Assembly (NCBI RefSeq): GCF_000444875.1 | Contig: NC_021985.1 | Coordinates: forward strand, 8,080,170 to 8,144,169 | Reading direction: 5' to 3' | Length of the DNA stretch: 64,000 nucleotides | DNA from: Streptomyces collinus Tu 365 | GTDB lineage: Bacteria > Actinomycetota > Actinomycetes > Streptomycetales > Streptomycetaceae | Part shown: piece by piece, positions 43,951 through 53,488 of the stretch | Layout: each line of letters opens with the position of its first letter | Numbering within the stretch: position 1 is the first letter of the stretch | Notes under the pieces: model-generated | What the model saw: only the letters and a program-made list of their open reading frames with translations | Databases searched by the model: none | Told to the model about the DNA's origin: nothing | Translations under genes and position numbers: made by a program

Positions 43951-45162
43951 ATGCGGATTCTGATCATCACCGCCGGCTCCCGGGGAGACGTCGCGCCCTA
44001 CACGGGCCTGGGGCGGCGCCTGCGGGACGCGGGCCACCAGGTCACCGTCGCGGCCCACCCCTCCTTCGAGGCACTCGTCGCCGGCTGCGGCCTGCACCAC
44101 CGGCCGATGCCGGGAGACCCGCAACAGCTCATCCGGGACTGGGCCCGGGCCACATCGCGGGAGGAGACCCGCGCACTGACGCGGGCATACGCCGACGGGC
44201 TCGCCGACGGAGTGGCCCAGGCCGTCGCCGGCGGAGCCGACCTGCTGCTCACAGCCCAGGGTCCGGCACCGCTCAGCCGCACCGCCGGCGAAGCCTTCGG
44301 CGTCCCCGTCATCGGCACCTACCTCGTCCCGGCCCTCGCCACCGCACGGTTCCCGCTGCCCAACGCCCACAGCACCGACGACCTGGGCGCCGAGGGCAAC
44401 CTCGCCGCCGGCCGCGACGTGCTCAAACGCGCGGAAGGCGTCTTCGTGGGCGCCGTCACCGCACTGCGCACCCGCCTCGGCCTCCCGGCCGGGCCCCCGG
44501 CCCCGGCGGACGTCCGCCCCGTCTTCCACGGCTACAGCCCGCTGGTGGTGCCGCGCCCCGAGGACTGGCCGTCCTGGGCCCACGTGGCGGGCTACTGGTG
44601 GCCCGCGCGACCGGACGGCTGGCACCCGCCGGCCGAACTGGCCGACTTCCTCCAGGCCGGCCCGCCCCCGGTGTTCCTCGGATTCGGCAGCATGGCCGTG
44701 GGCCAGGGAGAACGGCTCGGCGAACTGGTGTCCGCCGCGGTGAAACGGGCCGGCGTGCGCGCGGTGGTGCAGGCGGGCTGGGCCGGGGTGAGCGGCCACG
44801 GCACCGACGTCCTGGCCGTCGGCGACGTCCCGCACGACTGGCTGTTCCCGCGCACCGCCGCCGTCGTCCACCACGCCGGGGCGGGCACCACCGCGGCCGG
44901 ACTACGGGCCGGCGTACCCGCCGTACCGGTCCCCGTCATGGCCGACCAGCCGTTCTGGGCGGCCCGCCTGTACAAACTGGGAGTCGCCCCGCGCACGATC
45001 CCGTTCCCCGACCTCACCGCCGAAGCCCTCGGCGACGCGATCACGGCCTGCGTGTCCGAACCGTCCCACCACCGCCGCGCGGCCGAACTCGCCCACGCCC
45101 TCGCCGCCGAGGACGGCACCGCCCCCCTGCTCGCCCACCTCGCCTCACACACCGCCGGCTGA
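43951..45162 (+). CDS. UDP-glycosyltransferase (GT1, MGT-like)
   Basis: A 403-aa GT-B glycosyltransferase. The N terminus MRILIITAGSRGDVAPYTGL is the acceptor-domain start seen in sterol and macrolide glycosyltransferases. The C-terminal donor motif is VVHHAGAGTTAAGLRAGVPA, then PVMADQPFWAARL. Such enzymes glycosylate small hydrophobic acceptors and can inactivate macrolides or modify metabolites. ATG 43951 lies 57 bp after mca, without a clear ribosome site; GACAAT 7 bp upstream could be a -10 for a leaderless transcript. Context (TetR, MFS, Mca) suggests detoxification. Confidence 0.88.
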   Translation: MRILIITAGSRGDVAPYTGLGRRLRDAGHQVTVAAHPSFEALVAGCGLHHRPMPGDPQQLIRDWARATSREETRALTRAYADGLADGVAQAVAGGADLLLTAQGPAPLSRTAGEAFGVPVIGTYLVPALATARFPLPNAHSTDDLGAEGNLAAGRDVLKRAEGVFVGAVTALRTRLGLPAGPPAPADVRPVFHGYSPLVVPRPEDWPSWAHVAGYWWPARPDGWHPPAELADFLQAGPPPVFLGFGSMAVGQGERLGELVSAAVKRAGVRAVVQAGWAGVSGHGTDVLAVGDVPHDWLFPRTAAVVHHAGAGTTAAGLRAGVPAVPVPVMADQPFWAARLYKLGVAPRTIPFPDLTAEALGDAITACVSEPSHHRRAAELAHALAAEDGTAPLLAHLASHTAG

Positions 45163-45172
45163 ACCCAGCGGC

Positions 45173-45590
45173 TCAGCCCCCGGACCCCCACACCGCGAAG
45201 TCCGTCACCATGCGGTAACCGGTCCGTTGGTACAGGGCGTTGCTCTGGGATTGGCGAGATCGGTGTACAGGAGCACCTGGGCCGCCCCGCCCGCCCACGG
45301 CGGCGCGGCTCACCTCCGCTGTCACCGCGCCGCGTAGCCGCCGCCGCGCAGCTGCGCGGGCGTGTACACCGGAGCCGCCCGCACCTGGCCCGCCGACGCG
45401 GGGGCGCCCCGGCCGTGGAGACAGGCTCGCCGGCCGGGCTCTTCCGGCGGGTGACACCGCCCTGGGCGAGGCGGGCGTCGGCCCACGGACCCGCCCCCTG
45501 ACCGGCACGCGGCCTTGCCCGTCCTCGCTGCGCCCCGCGATCCACCGGCTGTGGCGAAGGGGCCGTGAGGGTGTCCGGATGAGCGTCTCA
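45173..45590 (-). pseudogene. decayed GNAT acetyltransferase gene
   Basis: The C-terminal half of a GNAT protein can be followed leftward through three frames. RAAPVYTPAQLRGGGYAA (acetyl-CoA loop), then VTAEVSRAAV in another, LLYTDLANP in a third, and NALYQRTGYRMVTDFAVW back in the second. At least three frame changes and no N-terminal domain mean it is not functional. Convergent with the glycosyltransferase gene. Confidence 0.7.
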
Positions 45591-45865
45591 TGGGCCGAAG
45601 CGAGTGGCTACTGACTGGTAACTAAAGGGTCAACGGAACCTTCTTGTCGTGTATGGATCAAGTAAAGCCGCCTTGGCTGAAGCTCAGGGGAGGCTCAGCA
45701 AGCAGTGTCCTCATATCGGACGCACAGGCTTCAAATGCGGACATGCTGTGAGCGGAATCGGAATTGAATGATCCGATTGTGCCGGTGAGCTGGTGTTTCT
45801 GTCGTGGTTCGATATGCGGCGACGCGAGCAATGACCACAGCTCGCCTGCACATTGGGGGGAACCA
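45591..45865. promoter_or_regulatory. upstream region of the secreted/membrane gene pair
   Basis: Lower GC than average. GGGGGGAACC gives a purine-rich stretch just before the start at 45866. I could not assign -35/-10 hexamers with confidence. Confidence 0.35.
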
Positions 45866-48115
45866 ATGTCTTCAGTCGCACAACGGCGCGGTACCACCGT
45901 GGCCGTTCAGGTGCTGAGCACGATCGTGCTCGCCGCCGGCCTGGCAACTGCCCCGCAGACCCTGACCTCCGGCCACGCGGCTTTCGCGGCCGACGCCACC
46001 TGCACCACCTTCTCGGTGCCCACCTACGTCTTCGAACCCGCCGGCAGCAGCACCGTCGCCGGCAAGCGGGTCCTGCACAAGTACATGGAGTGGGGCCCGA
46101 AGAGCGCGGACACCGACCTGCTGGACACGCAGTACACGGCCACCTTGCCCGCGACGAGCAAGGTGTTCACCGGCGGCGGCAACGGCATCCTCTACGAGGC
46201 CACCACCGGCGGCCAGGTCAAGACCTACAAGGACGGCACCGCGACTGGCGGTTCGCTGCTTACCCCGGTCAAGACCTACAGCCTCAACTGGTCCTCGGCC
46301 AAGTGGATCCTGACCAACGGCACCCGCATCCTGGTGATCGGCTCCGACGGCACCACGGACGTCTACAGCCAGTCCAACCCGGCCACCGGCGACGGCACGA
46401 TCACCAAGATCATGGACAACCTGAAGACGTCCGTCACCACCTCGCTCGCCGCCGCCGACGACGCCTGGATGGTCAACTCGGCTGTTCAGTGGCTCACGGA
46501 CGGCAAGGTCCAGCAGAGCACCATCAGCAACCTGCCTCCCGGCATCGGGAGCACCCCTCCGGGCATCCGGCTGGAAACACCCACCACCGTCGCCACCGGC
46601 ATCGACGCGGCCCAGGCGTGGGCACCCGGCCCGAACGCCCTGAGCACGCAGTCGGTCACCAGCGACCCCGACACCACCGGCCAGGTCCGCTCCTACACCA
46701 CCGGCCCGCTGACCACCGCGGACGACGACGTCCGCTCGGGCATCGTCGGCGAGGTCATGGCGGACGCCGGGCCGTGCCTGGCGGACCCTGACCCCAACGT
46801 CGCTCCGTACTTCGGCAGCCCGGCTGACGACTCCGGCGTCGAGGCGGCATCCGACTCCAGCGACGACCCGGCACCGGCCCCCTCCAGGGTGGTCACCGGC
46901 AAGTTCACCCTGGGCAACGGTCAGCCCGCGCCGGGCCTGCCGGTCACCATCCTCGCCAGCGACGTCGGCCAGGACGCTACTGGCCAGGTGAACGAGGCCG
47001 CCCTGGGTACCACCACCACCGCCAGTGACGGCACCTGGTCGCTGACCCTGCCCGAGACGCTGCCGGCCGAGGTGCAGAAGGCCAGGGACGACAATGGCGG
47101 AGTCCTGAACATCCAGGCCGTCGCCTCCGGCTCCACGAGCGCCGGCGTGTCCATGCTCGGTCTGGACGCGCTCACCGCCGTGACCGGCTCCGCGTCCCAG
47201 GGCGCGGTCGCCGCCGCAGCGGACGACGACCACACCGTCAAGCTCGTGCCCGACACCGTCACCGAGTCCACGCCGGACAGCTTCGCCGCCGCCACCGACG
47301 CACAAACCTACGCCGCCCGCGTCGAGGCCGACCCGCAGCTCGTTGACGCGGACACTCCGCTGTGGCAGAGCGATCACAGCACCCTGGCCGCCGACTACAA
47401 CCCCTACCTCGTGGACGGCAAGGACGTCAGCGACGACGTGGTCAAGCCCGAAATCGACCACCTCACCTGTGACTGGTGGAAGTTCCACGTCAGCGACAGC
47501 ACCAAATACACGGTGGTCGGCGAGGCGCACGCCGGCTGGGACACCAAGGCCACCTTCGAATACTCGGACTCCATGAGCAGCAGCTTCGAGATCGCCTACA
47601 AGGCCGGAAGCCACTGGACCATCAGCGGGTCGAAGGAACTGTCGGGCAGCACCGGTGTATCGGTGGGCTTCTACAGCAAGGGACCGCACTACGCCCACCA
47701 GTACAAGGTGCCGATCAAGTACACCAAGTGGAAGCACCAGTACATCTGCAACGGCATCGTTCGCGAGACCCATTACACGATCGAAGCAGCCCGATACAAC
47801 GTCCCTTCCGGCGGCGCGGTAGGCAAGGTCGGCAAGGACGTCTCCTCCAAGGACGGCACCTCCAACTACAACCGCTCTCCCAAGAGTTACCGGTCGTACA
47901 TAGAGCCTGGCAACGGGGCCGGGCTGACCCATGGCAGCAGTGTCAAGTTCGGCGGTGCGGTCAGCGTCTTCGGTGTGTCACTCGGTGACAAGACCGGTTA
48001 CGACTCCAATCACACACAGCGCATCGTGGCCTTGAACAAGTCTGGTAAGCACTACATATGGGGTAAGAACGGCAGGTATGGCAGTCACCATGAGGGCGTC
48101 CTCTACTCCAAGTAG
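45866..48115 (+). CDS. large secreted multidomain protein of unknown function
   Basis: A 749-aa exported protein. ATG 45866 begins a signal peptide (TTVAVQVLSTIVLAAGLAT, cleavage likely after HAAFAA). Residues 45-300 look beta-rich and propeller-like (VFTGGGNGILYEATTGGQVK, then SAKWILTNGTRILVIGSDG). About 345-420 resembles a carboxypeptidase-regulatory/Ig-like fold (VTGKFTLGNGQPAPGLPVTI, GTTTTASDGTWSLTLPE). The C-terminal 230 residues are Ser/Gly/Tyr-rich strands (SSSFEIAYKAGSHWTISGSK, GAVSVFGVSLGDKTGYDSNH), a pattern I associate with uncharacterised Streptomyces secreted proteins. No catalytic motif seen. Its 3' end overlaps the next gene by 38 bp. Confidence 0.8.
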   Translation: MSSVAQRRGTTVAVQVLSTIVLAAGLATAPQTLTSGHAAFAADATCTTFSVPTYVFEPAGSSTVAGKRVLHKYMEWGPKSADTDLLDTQYTATLPATSKVFTGGGNGILYEATTGGQVKTYKDGTATGGSLLTPVKTYSLNWSSAKWILTNGTRILVIGSDGTTDVYSQSNPATGDGTITKIMDNLKTSVTTSLAAADDAWMVNSAVQWLTDGKVQQSTISNLPPGIGSTPPGIRLETPTTVATGIDAAQAWAPGPNALSTQSVTSDPDTTGQVRSYTTGPLTTADDDVRSGIVGEVMADAGPCLADPDPNVAPYFGSPADDSGVEAASDSSDDPAPAPSRVVTGKFTLGNGQPAPGLPVTILASDVGQDATGQVNEAALGTTTTASDGTWSLTLPETLPAEVQKARDDNGGVLNIQAVASGSTSAGVSMLGLDALTAVTGSASQGAVAAAADDDHTVKLVPDTVTESTPDSFAAATDAQTYAARVEADPQLVDADTPLWQSDHSTLAADYNPYLVDGKDVSDDVVKPEIDHLTCDWWKFHVSDSTKYTVVGEAHAGWDTKATFEYSDSMSSSFEIAYKAGSHWTISGSKELSGSTGVSVGFYSKGPHYAHQYKVPIKYTKWKHQYICNGIVRETHYTIEAARYNVPSGGAVGKVGKDVSSKDGTSNYNRSPKSYRSYIEPGNGAGLTHGSSVKFGGAVSVFGVSLGDKTGYDSNHTQRIVALNKSGKHYIWGKNGRYGSHHEGVLYSK

Positions 48116-48689
48116 GAAGCGGCTGCCGCTGGCGGTCGCTGCCGCGGTGGCCACACTCACCGCCCTGTGGGTCCTCTTCGCCCCGGGCATCCGGCATGTC
48201 GGTGTCGATGCCGAAGGCCATGCCCTGGACGGCAACCTGCAGTCGGGCATGTTCGTCTTCAATGATCATGCTCAGATCGGCAGCGAGTACTGGGTGGCCC
48301 TCCCACCGGTGTCCAACACCAGCAAGAAGCCGCTGATGCTGCTCGACGCGAAGATCACCCACGTGCCGAAAGGGTTGAAGGTCGTCGAATACCGTGCGGT
48401 CAGCGCAAAGGACACCGAGGGGCATGCACTGATCATTTCCACAGGCGGGAAACACGGTATGCCCGACCTGGCGAAGCTCCACGACTATGCCGGGCAGCCG
48501 ATCGAGGTGAAATCGAAGACGGAGTCGGACTTCTACTACTCGGCTCGTGTCCGGGTCACCGGCCGCGTACATGAGAACCTCACCGGATGCCGCTTTTGGT
48601 ACCGGCAAGGATCCACCAAGTATCACCAGGATCTGGGGTGCACCACCGAGATCCGGCTCGGCCCCCACTCAAGATCCAGAATTGAGTAA
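48078..48689 (+). CDS. membrane-anchored companion of the secreted protein
   Basis: A 203-aa protein overlapping the upstream gene by 38 bp in another frame, so the two are coupled. It has a single N-terminal membrane anchor or signal (LPLAVAAAVATLTALWVLFA) and a beta-rich extracytoplasmic domain. Two cysteines (GCRFWYRQGS and LGCTTEIRLG) could pair. No family recognised. ATG 48078 is chosen; ATG 48090 is an alternative. Together they look like a two-component surface system of unknown role. Confidence 0.75.
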   Translation: MAVTMRASSTPSRKRLPLAVAAAVATLTALWVLFAPGIRHVGVDAEGHALDGNLQSGMFVFNDHAQIGSEYWVALPPVSNTSKKPLMLLDAKITHVPKGLKVVEYRAVSAKDTEGHALIISTGGKHGMPDLAKLHDYAGQPIEVKSKTESDFYYSARVRVTGRVHENLTGCRFWYRQGSTKYHQDLGCTTEIRLGPHSRSRIE

Positions 48690-49149
48690 CCGGGCCTGTC
48701 TTCCGCCCAGCCGACGTTGTCGCCGTAGCGGCGCAGGCGTGTCTTTGCCGGACACGCCTGCGCGACCGCAGAGGCAGCCGTCGTGGGAACCGGCGCCCTC
48801 CCGCTGGGCTGCCGGCCGAACGGCGGGGCACGGAGCGCACCCCGACACACCCGAGGGCAACCCCCTCCACGCCGACGTCTGGCGGTGTCGCGGCCTGGTT
48901 AACCGCGGACGGGGCTAACGCCCTGCTGTTTCCTTCGTTGCAGCTGGGCAGAACTGCCGCCAGCGGCCCGCTTCTGACCCGTGGAGGCGGGCCTCCACAT
49001 CCACGCACATCCGCCGGTTCGACGACGAACTCTCCGCCGTGGCCGCAGCCTGTCAGGGCCGTGGCGCTCGAGGAGGTCAGGCCTGGGGCCTGGTCCACGA
49101 CCGCCACAGCCTCCCGTTCAGCACGACCGCGAGATCAGTGACCGCAGAA
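48690..49149. other. 460-bp intergenic region
   Basis: Contains the terminator at 48731-48763; otherwise only shadow frames. Leads into repeat copy 1. Confidence 0.45.
48731..48763 (+). terminator. terminator after the secreted/membrane pair
   Basis: Perfect 13-bp stem (48731-48743 with 48751-48763), loop TTTGCCG, 42 bp after the stop codon. Confidence 0.8.
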
Positions 49150-49343
<194 letters not shown>

Positions 49344-49391
49344 CGATCTCCGCAGCGCCGATCGTGCAGGAGACCGCGGACCCGCTGATGA

Positions 49392-49739
49392 TCACTCGCT
49401 GTCCCCGGCATCGCGGCCGCCCGCAGGGTCCGCCACGAACGCACTCAGCCGATAAGTGGTCGGCTGCACCAGACGGCCGCACAGCACGTCGATCCGGAGC
49501 ACCGATTCATCGCCCGGTAGGGCATCCCGCATCTCCCCGGCCCGCAGACGGCGCATATACGCCTGCCACTCCGCCTCGTCCCGGGTCTCGAAGACCACGT
49601 CCCACCGCCCCGCGCCCACCGCGTCACGAGCCGCGAGCTGCCGTCTCGCGGCCTCCTGCCGCCGCTTCCTCTTCCGCTGTCCTGGCACCGGCCCAGAATC
49701 GGCGACCGGTGCCGGCACGGCAAGGCGAATAGCACCCAC
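49392..49739 (-). CDS. hypothetical protein between repeat copies
   Basis: A 115-aa product from GTG 49739. The N-terminal third is basic (GQRKRKRRQEAARRQLAARD). The rest reads as a compact domain (WDVVFETRDEAEWQAYMRRL, LRIDVLCGRLVQPTTYRLSA). Family not recognised. It is encoded between repeat copies 1 and 2 on the opposite strand, starting 8 bp from copy 2. Confidence 0.6.
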   Translation of the reverse strand: MGAIRLAVPAPVADSGPVPGQRKRKRRQEAARRQLAARDAVGAGRWDVVFETRDEAEWQAYMRRLRAGEMRDALPGDESVLRIDVLCGRLVQPTTYRLSAFVADPAGGRDAGDSE

Positions 49740-49746
49740 CCCTGAG

Positions 49747-49940
<194 letters not shown>

Positions 49941-50395
49941 GGTGATGCCTCCGGGTACGCGATGAGCACCACCGATCCCCCGGGGCAGGGCCCGCGCCGT
50001 CCGGCCCGCACAGCACGGCCCGCACAGCGCCGCCCCGACCGCACGACACGGTCCAGCCCCCGCACCCCCGACCCCGCGGCAGGGCCCAACCCCCGCGCCC
50101 CGACGCCCCTTGCATCCCGCTGCACCAGGTCCGTCAGACCGTAGGGCTGACGGGACGTCGTTGCGAAGACGGCCGGGCTGGTGACCCGCCGCCCGGGCCC
50201 GGCAGGGTGTTGGCGCATTGCGAAGTGACGACCCGTCACCAAGACGAGTCCGGGCGCGGCTGCCGCGGCCGCCGCGGTCGCGACATACGGCCCGGCTCGC
50301 ACCCGGGCGTCCCGGGAGGTGAGAAGTGGTGGCGCCCTCCGGCGGGGGAGGGGGCGGCCCTGCGGGTCGCCTGCGGGCTCGGGCGGGGGGCCGCT
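49941..50395. other. 455-bp intergenic region
   Basis: Downstream of repeat copy 2. Low-complexity CCGCAC and CCCCGAC stretches; no gene supported. Confidence 0.4.
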
Positions 50396-50842
50396 CTAGC
50401 GCCTGCCCACCTCCCCCTCCTGGCGGTCGAGTTCGCTCAGCAGGCGGCGCAGCGATGCCCTGGTGGCGCGGATCTCCTCGTCGGGGATGGCCGCGAAGAG
50501 GGTGCGGTGCAGGGCTTCGGCCCTGGCGGTGACGCGGTCGAGCGCCTGCCTGCCGCGCGGGGTGAGCGTCAGCAGGGGGGAGCCGCGGTGGTCCGGGTTG
50601 GGCTCGTAGGCGGCGAGTTCGAGGGAGGTCAGGTCGTTGGCGACGCGCTGGACGTTCTGGCGGCTGACGCCGAGGCGGCGCGCGGCCTGCGGGACGGTGA
50701 GCGGGTCGTCGGAGACGACGCTGAGGACCTGCCACCGGGCCTGGGTGAGGCCCTCCGCGGCGGCGGTCCGCTCGCCGAGGCGGCGCAGGGCGCCGGCCGC
50801 CTCGAAGACGTCGGCGACCAGTCGTGCTGTCTCGTCCGGCAT
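50396..50842 (-). CDS. MarR-family transcriptional regulator
   Basis: A 148-aa winged-helix protein. Helices GLTQARWQVLSVVSDDPLTV, then QAARRLGVSRQNVQRVANDL (recognition helix) and wing PDHRGSPLLTLTPRGRQALD. ATG 50842 (MPDETARL) is chosen over upstream in-frame codons that overlap the operator. It is divergent from the hemerythrin-like gene, with a composite palindrome between them. Confidence 0.9.
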   Translation of the reverse strand: MPDETARLVADVFEAAGALRRLGERTAAAEGLTQARWQVLSVVSDDPLTVPQAARRLGVSRQNVQRVANDLTSLELAAYEPNPDHRGSPLLTLTPRGRQALDRVTARAEALHRTLFAAIPDEEIRATRASLRRLLSELDRQEGEVGRR

Positions 50843-50857
50843 CGCACCCGACCTCTC

Positions 50858-50893
50858 TTGACAACATATTGCTAGCAAGACAATGTGTTGTCA
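50858..50893. promoter_or_regulatory. composite operator/promoter between marR and the hemerythrin-like gene
   Basis: TGACAACA (50859-50866) and TGTTGTCA (50886-50893) are perfect inverted arms. Between them is a second perfect palindrome, TTGCTAGCAA (50869-50878). TTGACA at 50858-50863 can serve as the -35 of the rightward gene, with a weak -10 17 bp on. Probable MarR binding region. Confidence 0.75.
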
Positions 50894-50926
50894 TAGTACC
50901 GGATCGGCCACCCCGAAGGACAGACC

Positions 50927-51616
50927 ATGCCCAAGATCGACCTCTACCGGAACGTCCACATGGGACAGCGCGCGCGGCTGTTCACCCTCGCCACCGAACT
51001 CGGCGCCGCGGACATCACCCACGGCGCGGCCGCCGCCGAACAGGCGGAGCGCTGCCTGGCCATGACGCGCGAACTGCGCGAGCACGCCGACCACGAGGAC
51101 ACCTTCATCCACCGGCTCCTGCGTGAACGGGCCCCCGAGGCGGCCGACGCGCTGGACGCCGAGCACATCCGCCTCGACGCCGCCTTCACCACCCTCGACG
51201 AGCAGGCACGCGCCCTGCCCACCACCCCCGCCGAGGCCCTGCCGGAAGCCCAGCACGCGCTCTACCTCGCCCTGAACGAGGTCATCAGCGCCTACCTCGC
51301 CCACCTCCACCTGGAGGAGACGGTCGCCATGCCGGCCCTGTGGCAGTACGCCGCCGACGCCGAGCTCGGAGCCGTCTTCACCGCCTTCCGCGCCTCCCGC
51401 AGCCCCGAGGAAGCACTCGGCGACCTGCGCCGGATGCTGCCCGCACTGCCCCCGGCCGTACGCGCGGCGATCATGCGCGGGACCGTCGAGGCGGCACCGG
51501 CCCAGGAAGCCGACCTCCTCGCCGCGGCCACCACCACCCTCAGCCCCGGCCAGCGCCGACGGCTGTACGAGGACCTCGCCGCGCCCCAGACCCCGGCGCT
51601 CGAGGGCCGGCCCTGA
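50927..51616 (+). CDS. hemerythrin-like (HHE) domain protein
   Basis: A 229-aa helical protein. The His/Glu pattern of a di-iron bundle is spread over LREHADHEDTFIHRLLRE, LDAEHIRLDAAF and YLAHLHLEETVAMPALW. A C-terminal helical region (LPPAVRAAIMRGTVEAAPAQ) follows. Probable metal- or redox-responsive role. ATG 50927; probably repressed by the divergent MarR, so it may respond to oxidants or phenolic ligands. Confidence 0.86.
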   Translation: MPKIDLYRNVHMGQRARLFTLATELGAADITHGAAAAEQAERCLAMTRELREHADHEDTFIHRLLRERAPEAADALDAEHIRLDAAFTTLDEQARALPTTPAEALPEAQHALYLALNEVISAYLAHLHLEETVAMPALWQYAADAELGAVFTAFRASRSPEEALGDLRRMLPALPPAVRAAIMRGTVEAAPAQEADLLAAATTTLSPGQRRRLYEDLAAPQTPALEGRP

Positions 51617-51861
51617 CAAGCGGCCTCCTGCCCAGGCAAGCCGCACCCACCGCGGGCACCCGCCCACCCGGCCGCGGAAACATCACCCGAGCCGGACCCC
51701 GAACCGGACCCCGAACCGGACCCATGCCGGACCCGTGCCGGACGCGTGCCGGACGGGCCGGACCCCGGGCCGGCCCCCGGGCAGGCAGGGCCCTTGAACA
51801 GTGGTGCGGCGGCTGGTGGGATGCGCGGCACGAACGGACACCGCCAAACCGGAGGTTCACC

Positions 51862-53304
51862 GTGCTGCGAGCATCACTGAGGGCCGGCGCGGTCACCGCC
51901 GCGCTGCTCATCTGCGCCACGACCGCCACCGCCACGAACACCCTCACCGCCGCCGCCGTCGCGCCCACCGCCACCGTCGTCACCGCCTCCGCCTTACCGG
52001 GGGCCGGGAGCAGCGGGCCGGACATACCCCGGCTCACCGACCGGCAGGGCCGCGTCCTCACCCTGCGCGGCTGGAACATCGAGGACAAGACCCACCGGGG
52101 CGAGCAGGCGCTGACCGGCATCACCGAGCGCCATCTGCGCGACCTGCGGGCCCAGGGCTTCGACTTCGCCCGGCTGCTGGTCTTCTGGGACGACCTGGAA
52201 CCGCGGCCGGGACGCTACAGCGAAAGCTACTTGCGAAAGATCGGGCGCATCCTGGACTGGGCCGACCGCTACGGCGTGCAGGTCGTGATCGACGCCCACC
52301 AGGACGTCTTCGGCCCGGCCTTCGGCCACCGCGGCATCCCCGCGTGGGCGACCAGGACGGACGGGCTGCCGTTCACCGCGCACCCGGACGACTGGTTCGC
52401 CGAGTACTTCGAGCCCGCCGTGCAGCGCGCCTTCACCCACCTCTACGAGGACCGGGACCTGCGCGACGCCCAGGCGCGGATGTGGCGCACCCTCGCCGCC
52501 CGCTTCGCCCGCCATCCGGCCGTCCTGGGCTACGACCTGATCAACGAGCCGATGGGCGAGGCGCGTTCGGGGGAGGACCTGGCGACGGCGGCCCGCCGGA
52601 TCGAACGCGATCAGCTGACCCCGATGTACAACCGCCTTGTCCGCGCGGTGCGTTCGGCCGACCGGGACGCCTGGGTGTTCGTCGAGCCCACCCCGATCGT
52701 CGGCGAGGGCGTACCGACCGGCCTGGGCCGCGTTCAGGACCCGCGCGTGGTGTACGCGCCGCACTTCTACGACTCCGCCATGGAGGCGGGCGCCGACTAC
52801 GACCCCGGCGCCGGCTGGATCGGGGCGTACGAGCGGGCCGTCACCGCCTACCCCGAGCGGTACCGGGTGCCGGTCGTCGTGGGCGAGTGGGGGCCGCCCG
52901 ACAGCAGCCTGCCGCACATGAACCGGTTCTACCGTGACGCCATGGCCTCGCTGGGCCGCTACGCCTCCGGCTGGGCGGGCTACGTCTGGTGTTACGGGGG
53001 CGGTTACTGCGCGGTCGACGACGCCGGCGCCTTCCGGCCCAACAAGGAGCTGGCCGTCGAGCCGTACGCGGAGGATGTCGCGGGCCGGGCCGTCTCCGCG
53101 TCGTACGACCCCGGGCGGGGCGTGTACCACCTGGCGTACCGCGCGGCCTCGCGGGGCTCGCGGGTGACCGTGCTGTCCGTGCCGCCGGGCAGCTGGCGGG
53201 TCACGGCCACGGGCGGCGCGAGCGTCGTGCGCGGGCCGGACGGGCGGGCCCGGGTGCTGGCCGCCCCCGGCAGCAGGGTGACGGTCACGATCGAACGCGG
53301 CTGA
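51862..53304 (+). CDS. secreted GH5 endoglycoceramidase-like glycosidase
   Basis: A 480-aa secreted glycoside hydrolase family 5 enzyme. GTG 51862 follows GGAGG; the signal peptide is SLRAGAVTAALLICATTATA. Substrate-side motif LRGWNIEDKTHRGEQA is typical of endoglycosylceramidases. Acid/base Glu lies in YDLINEPMGE near residue 233, and nucleophile Glu in VPVVVGEWGPPDSS near 343. A C-terminal beta domain follows (SYDPGRGVYHLAYRAASRGS). Such enzymes remove the oligosaccharide from glycosphingolipids in one piece. It is close to a sialidase-like gene and a protease, all exported. Confidence 0.88.
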   Translation: MLRASLRAGAVTAALLICATTATATNTLTAAAVAPTATVVTASALPGAGSSGPDIPRLTDRQGRVLTLRGWNIEDKTHRGEQALTGITERHLRDLRAQGFDFARLLVFWDDLEPRPGRYSESYLRKIGRILDWADRYGVQVVIDAHQDVFGPAFGHRGIPAWATRTDGLPFTAHPDDWFAEYFEPAVQRAFTHLYEDRDLRDAQARMWRTLAARFARHPAVLGYDLINEPMGEARSGEDLATAARRIERDQLTPMYNRLVRAVRSADRDAWVFVEPTPIVGEGVPTGLGRVQDPRVVYAPHFYDSAMEAGADYDPGAGWIGAYERAVTAYPERYRVPVVVGEWGPPDSSLPHMNRFYRDAMASLGRYASGWAGYVWCYGGGYCAVDDAGAFRPNKELAVEPYAEDVAGRAVSASYDPGRGVYHLAYRAASRGSRVTVLSVPPGSWRVTATGGASVVRGPDGRARVLAAPGSRVTVTIERG

Positions 53305-53314
53305 CACGGCGCGG

Positions 53315-53407
53315 CACGGCCGACGCGGCGCGGCACCCGAGTAACCACGGCCGACGCGGCACGGCACCCGAGCAACCACGGCCGACGCGGCGCGGCACCC
53401 GAGCAAC
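53315..53407. repeat. 31-bp tandem repeat, 3 copies
   Basis: CACGGCCGACGCGGC plus GCGGCACCCGAGTAAC-type unit starts at 53315, 53346 and 53377. It lies between the convergent GH5 and metalloprotease genes. Confidence 0.85.
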
Positions 53408-53488
53408 CGCGAACCGCGAACGGCGAAGGGCCGGACCGGACGGCTCCGGTGCGGCCCTTCGCGCGCTCCTGGCGCCTTGCGGCTACGG

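Noticed and set aside
45658..45897. 79-aa leftward frame upstream of the secreted protein
   Set aside because: Overlaps the start of the rightward gene and its promoter region; no ribosome site or similarity.
45872..47932. 686-aa leftward frame opposite the secreted protein
   Set aside because: Gly/Val/Asp-rich mirror sequence with no recognisable domain.
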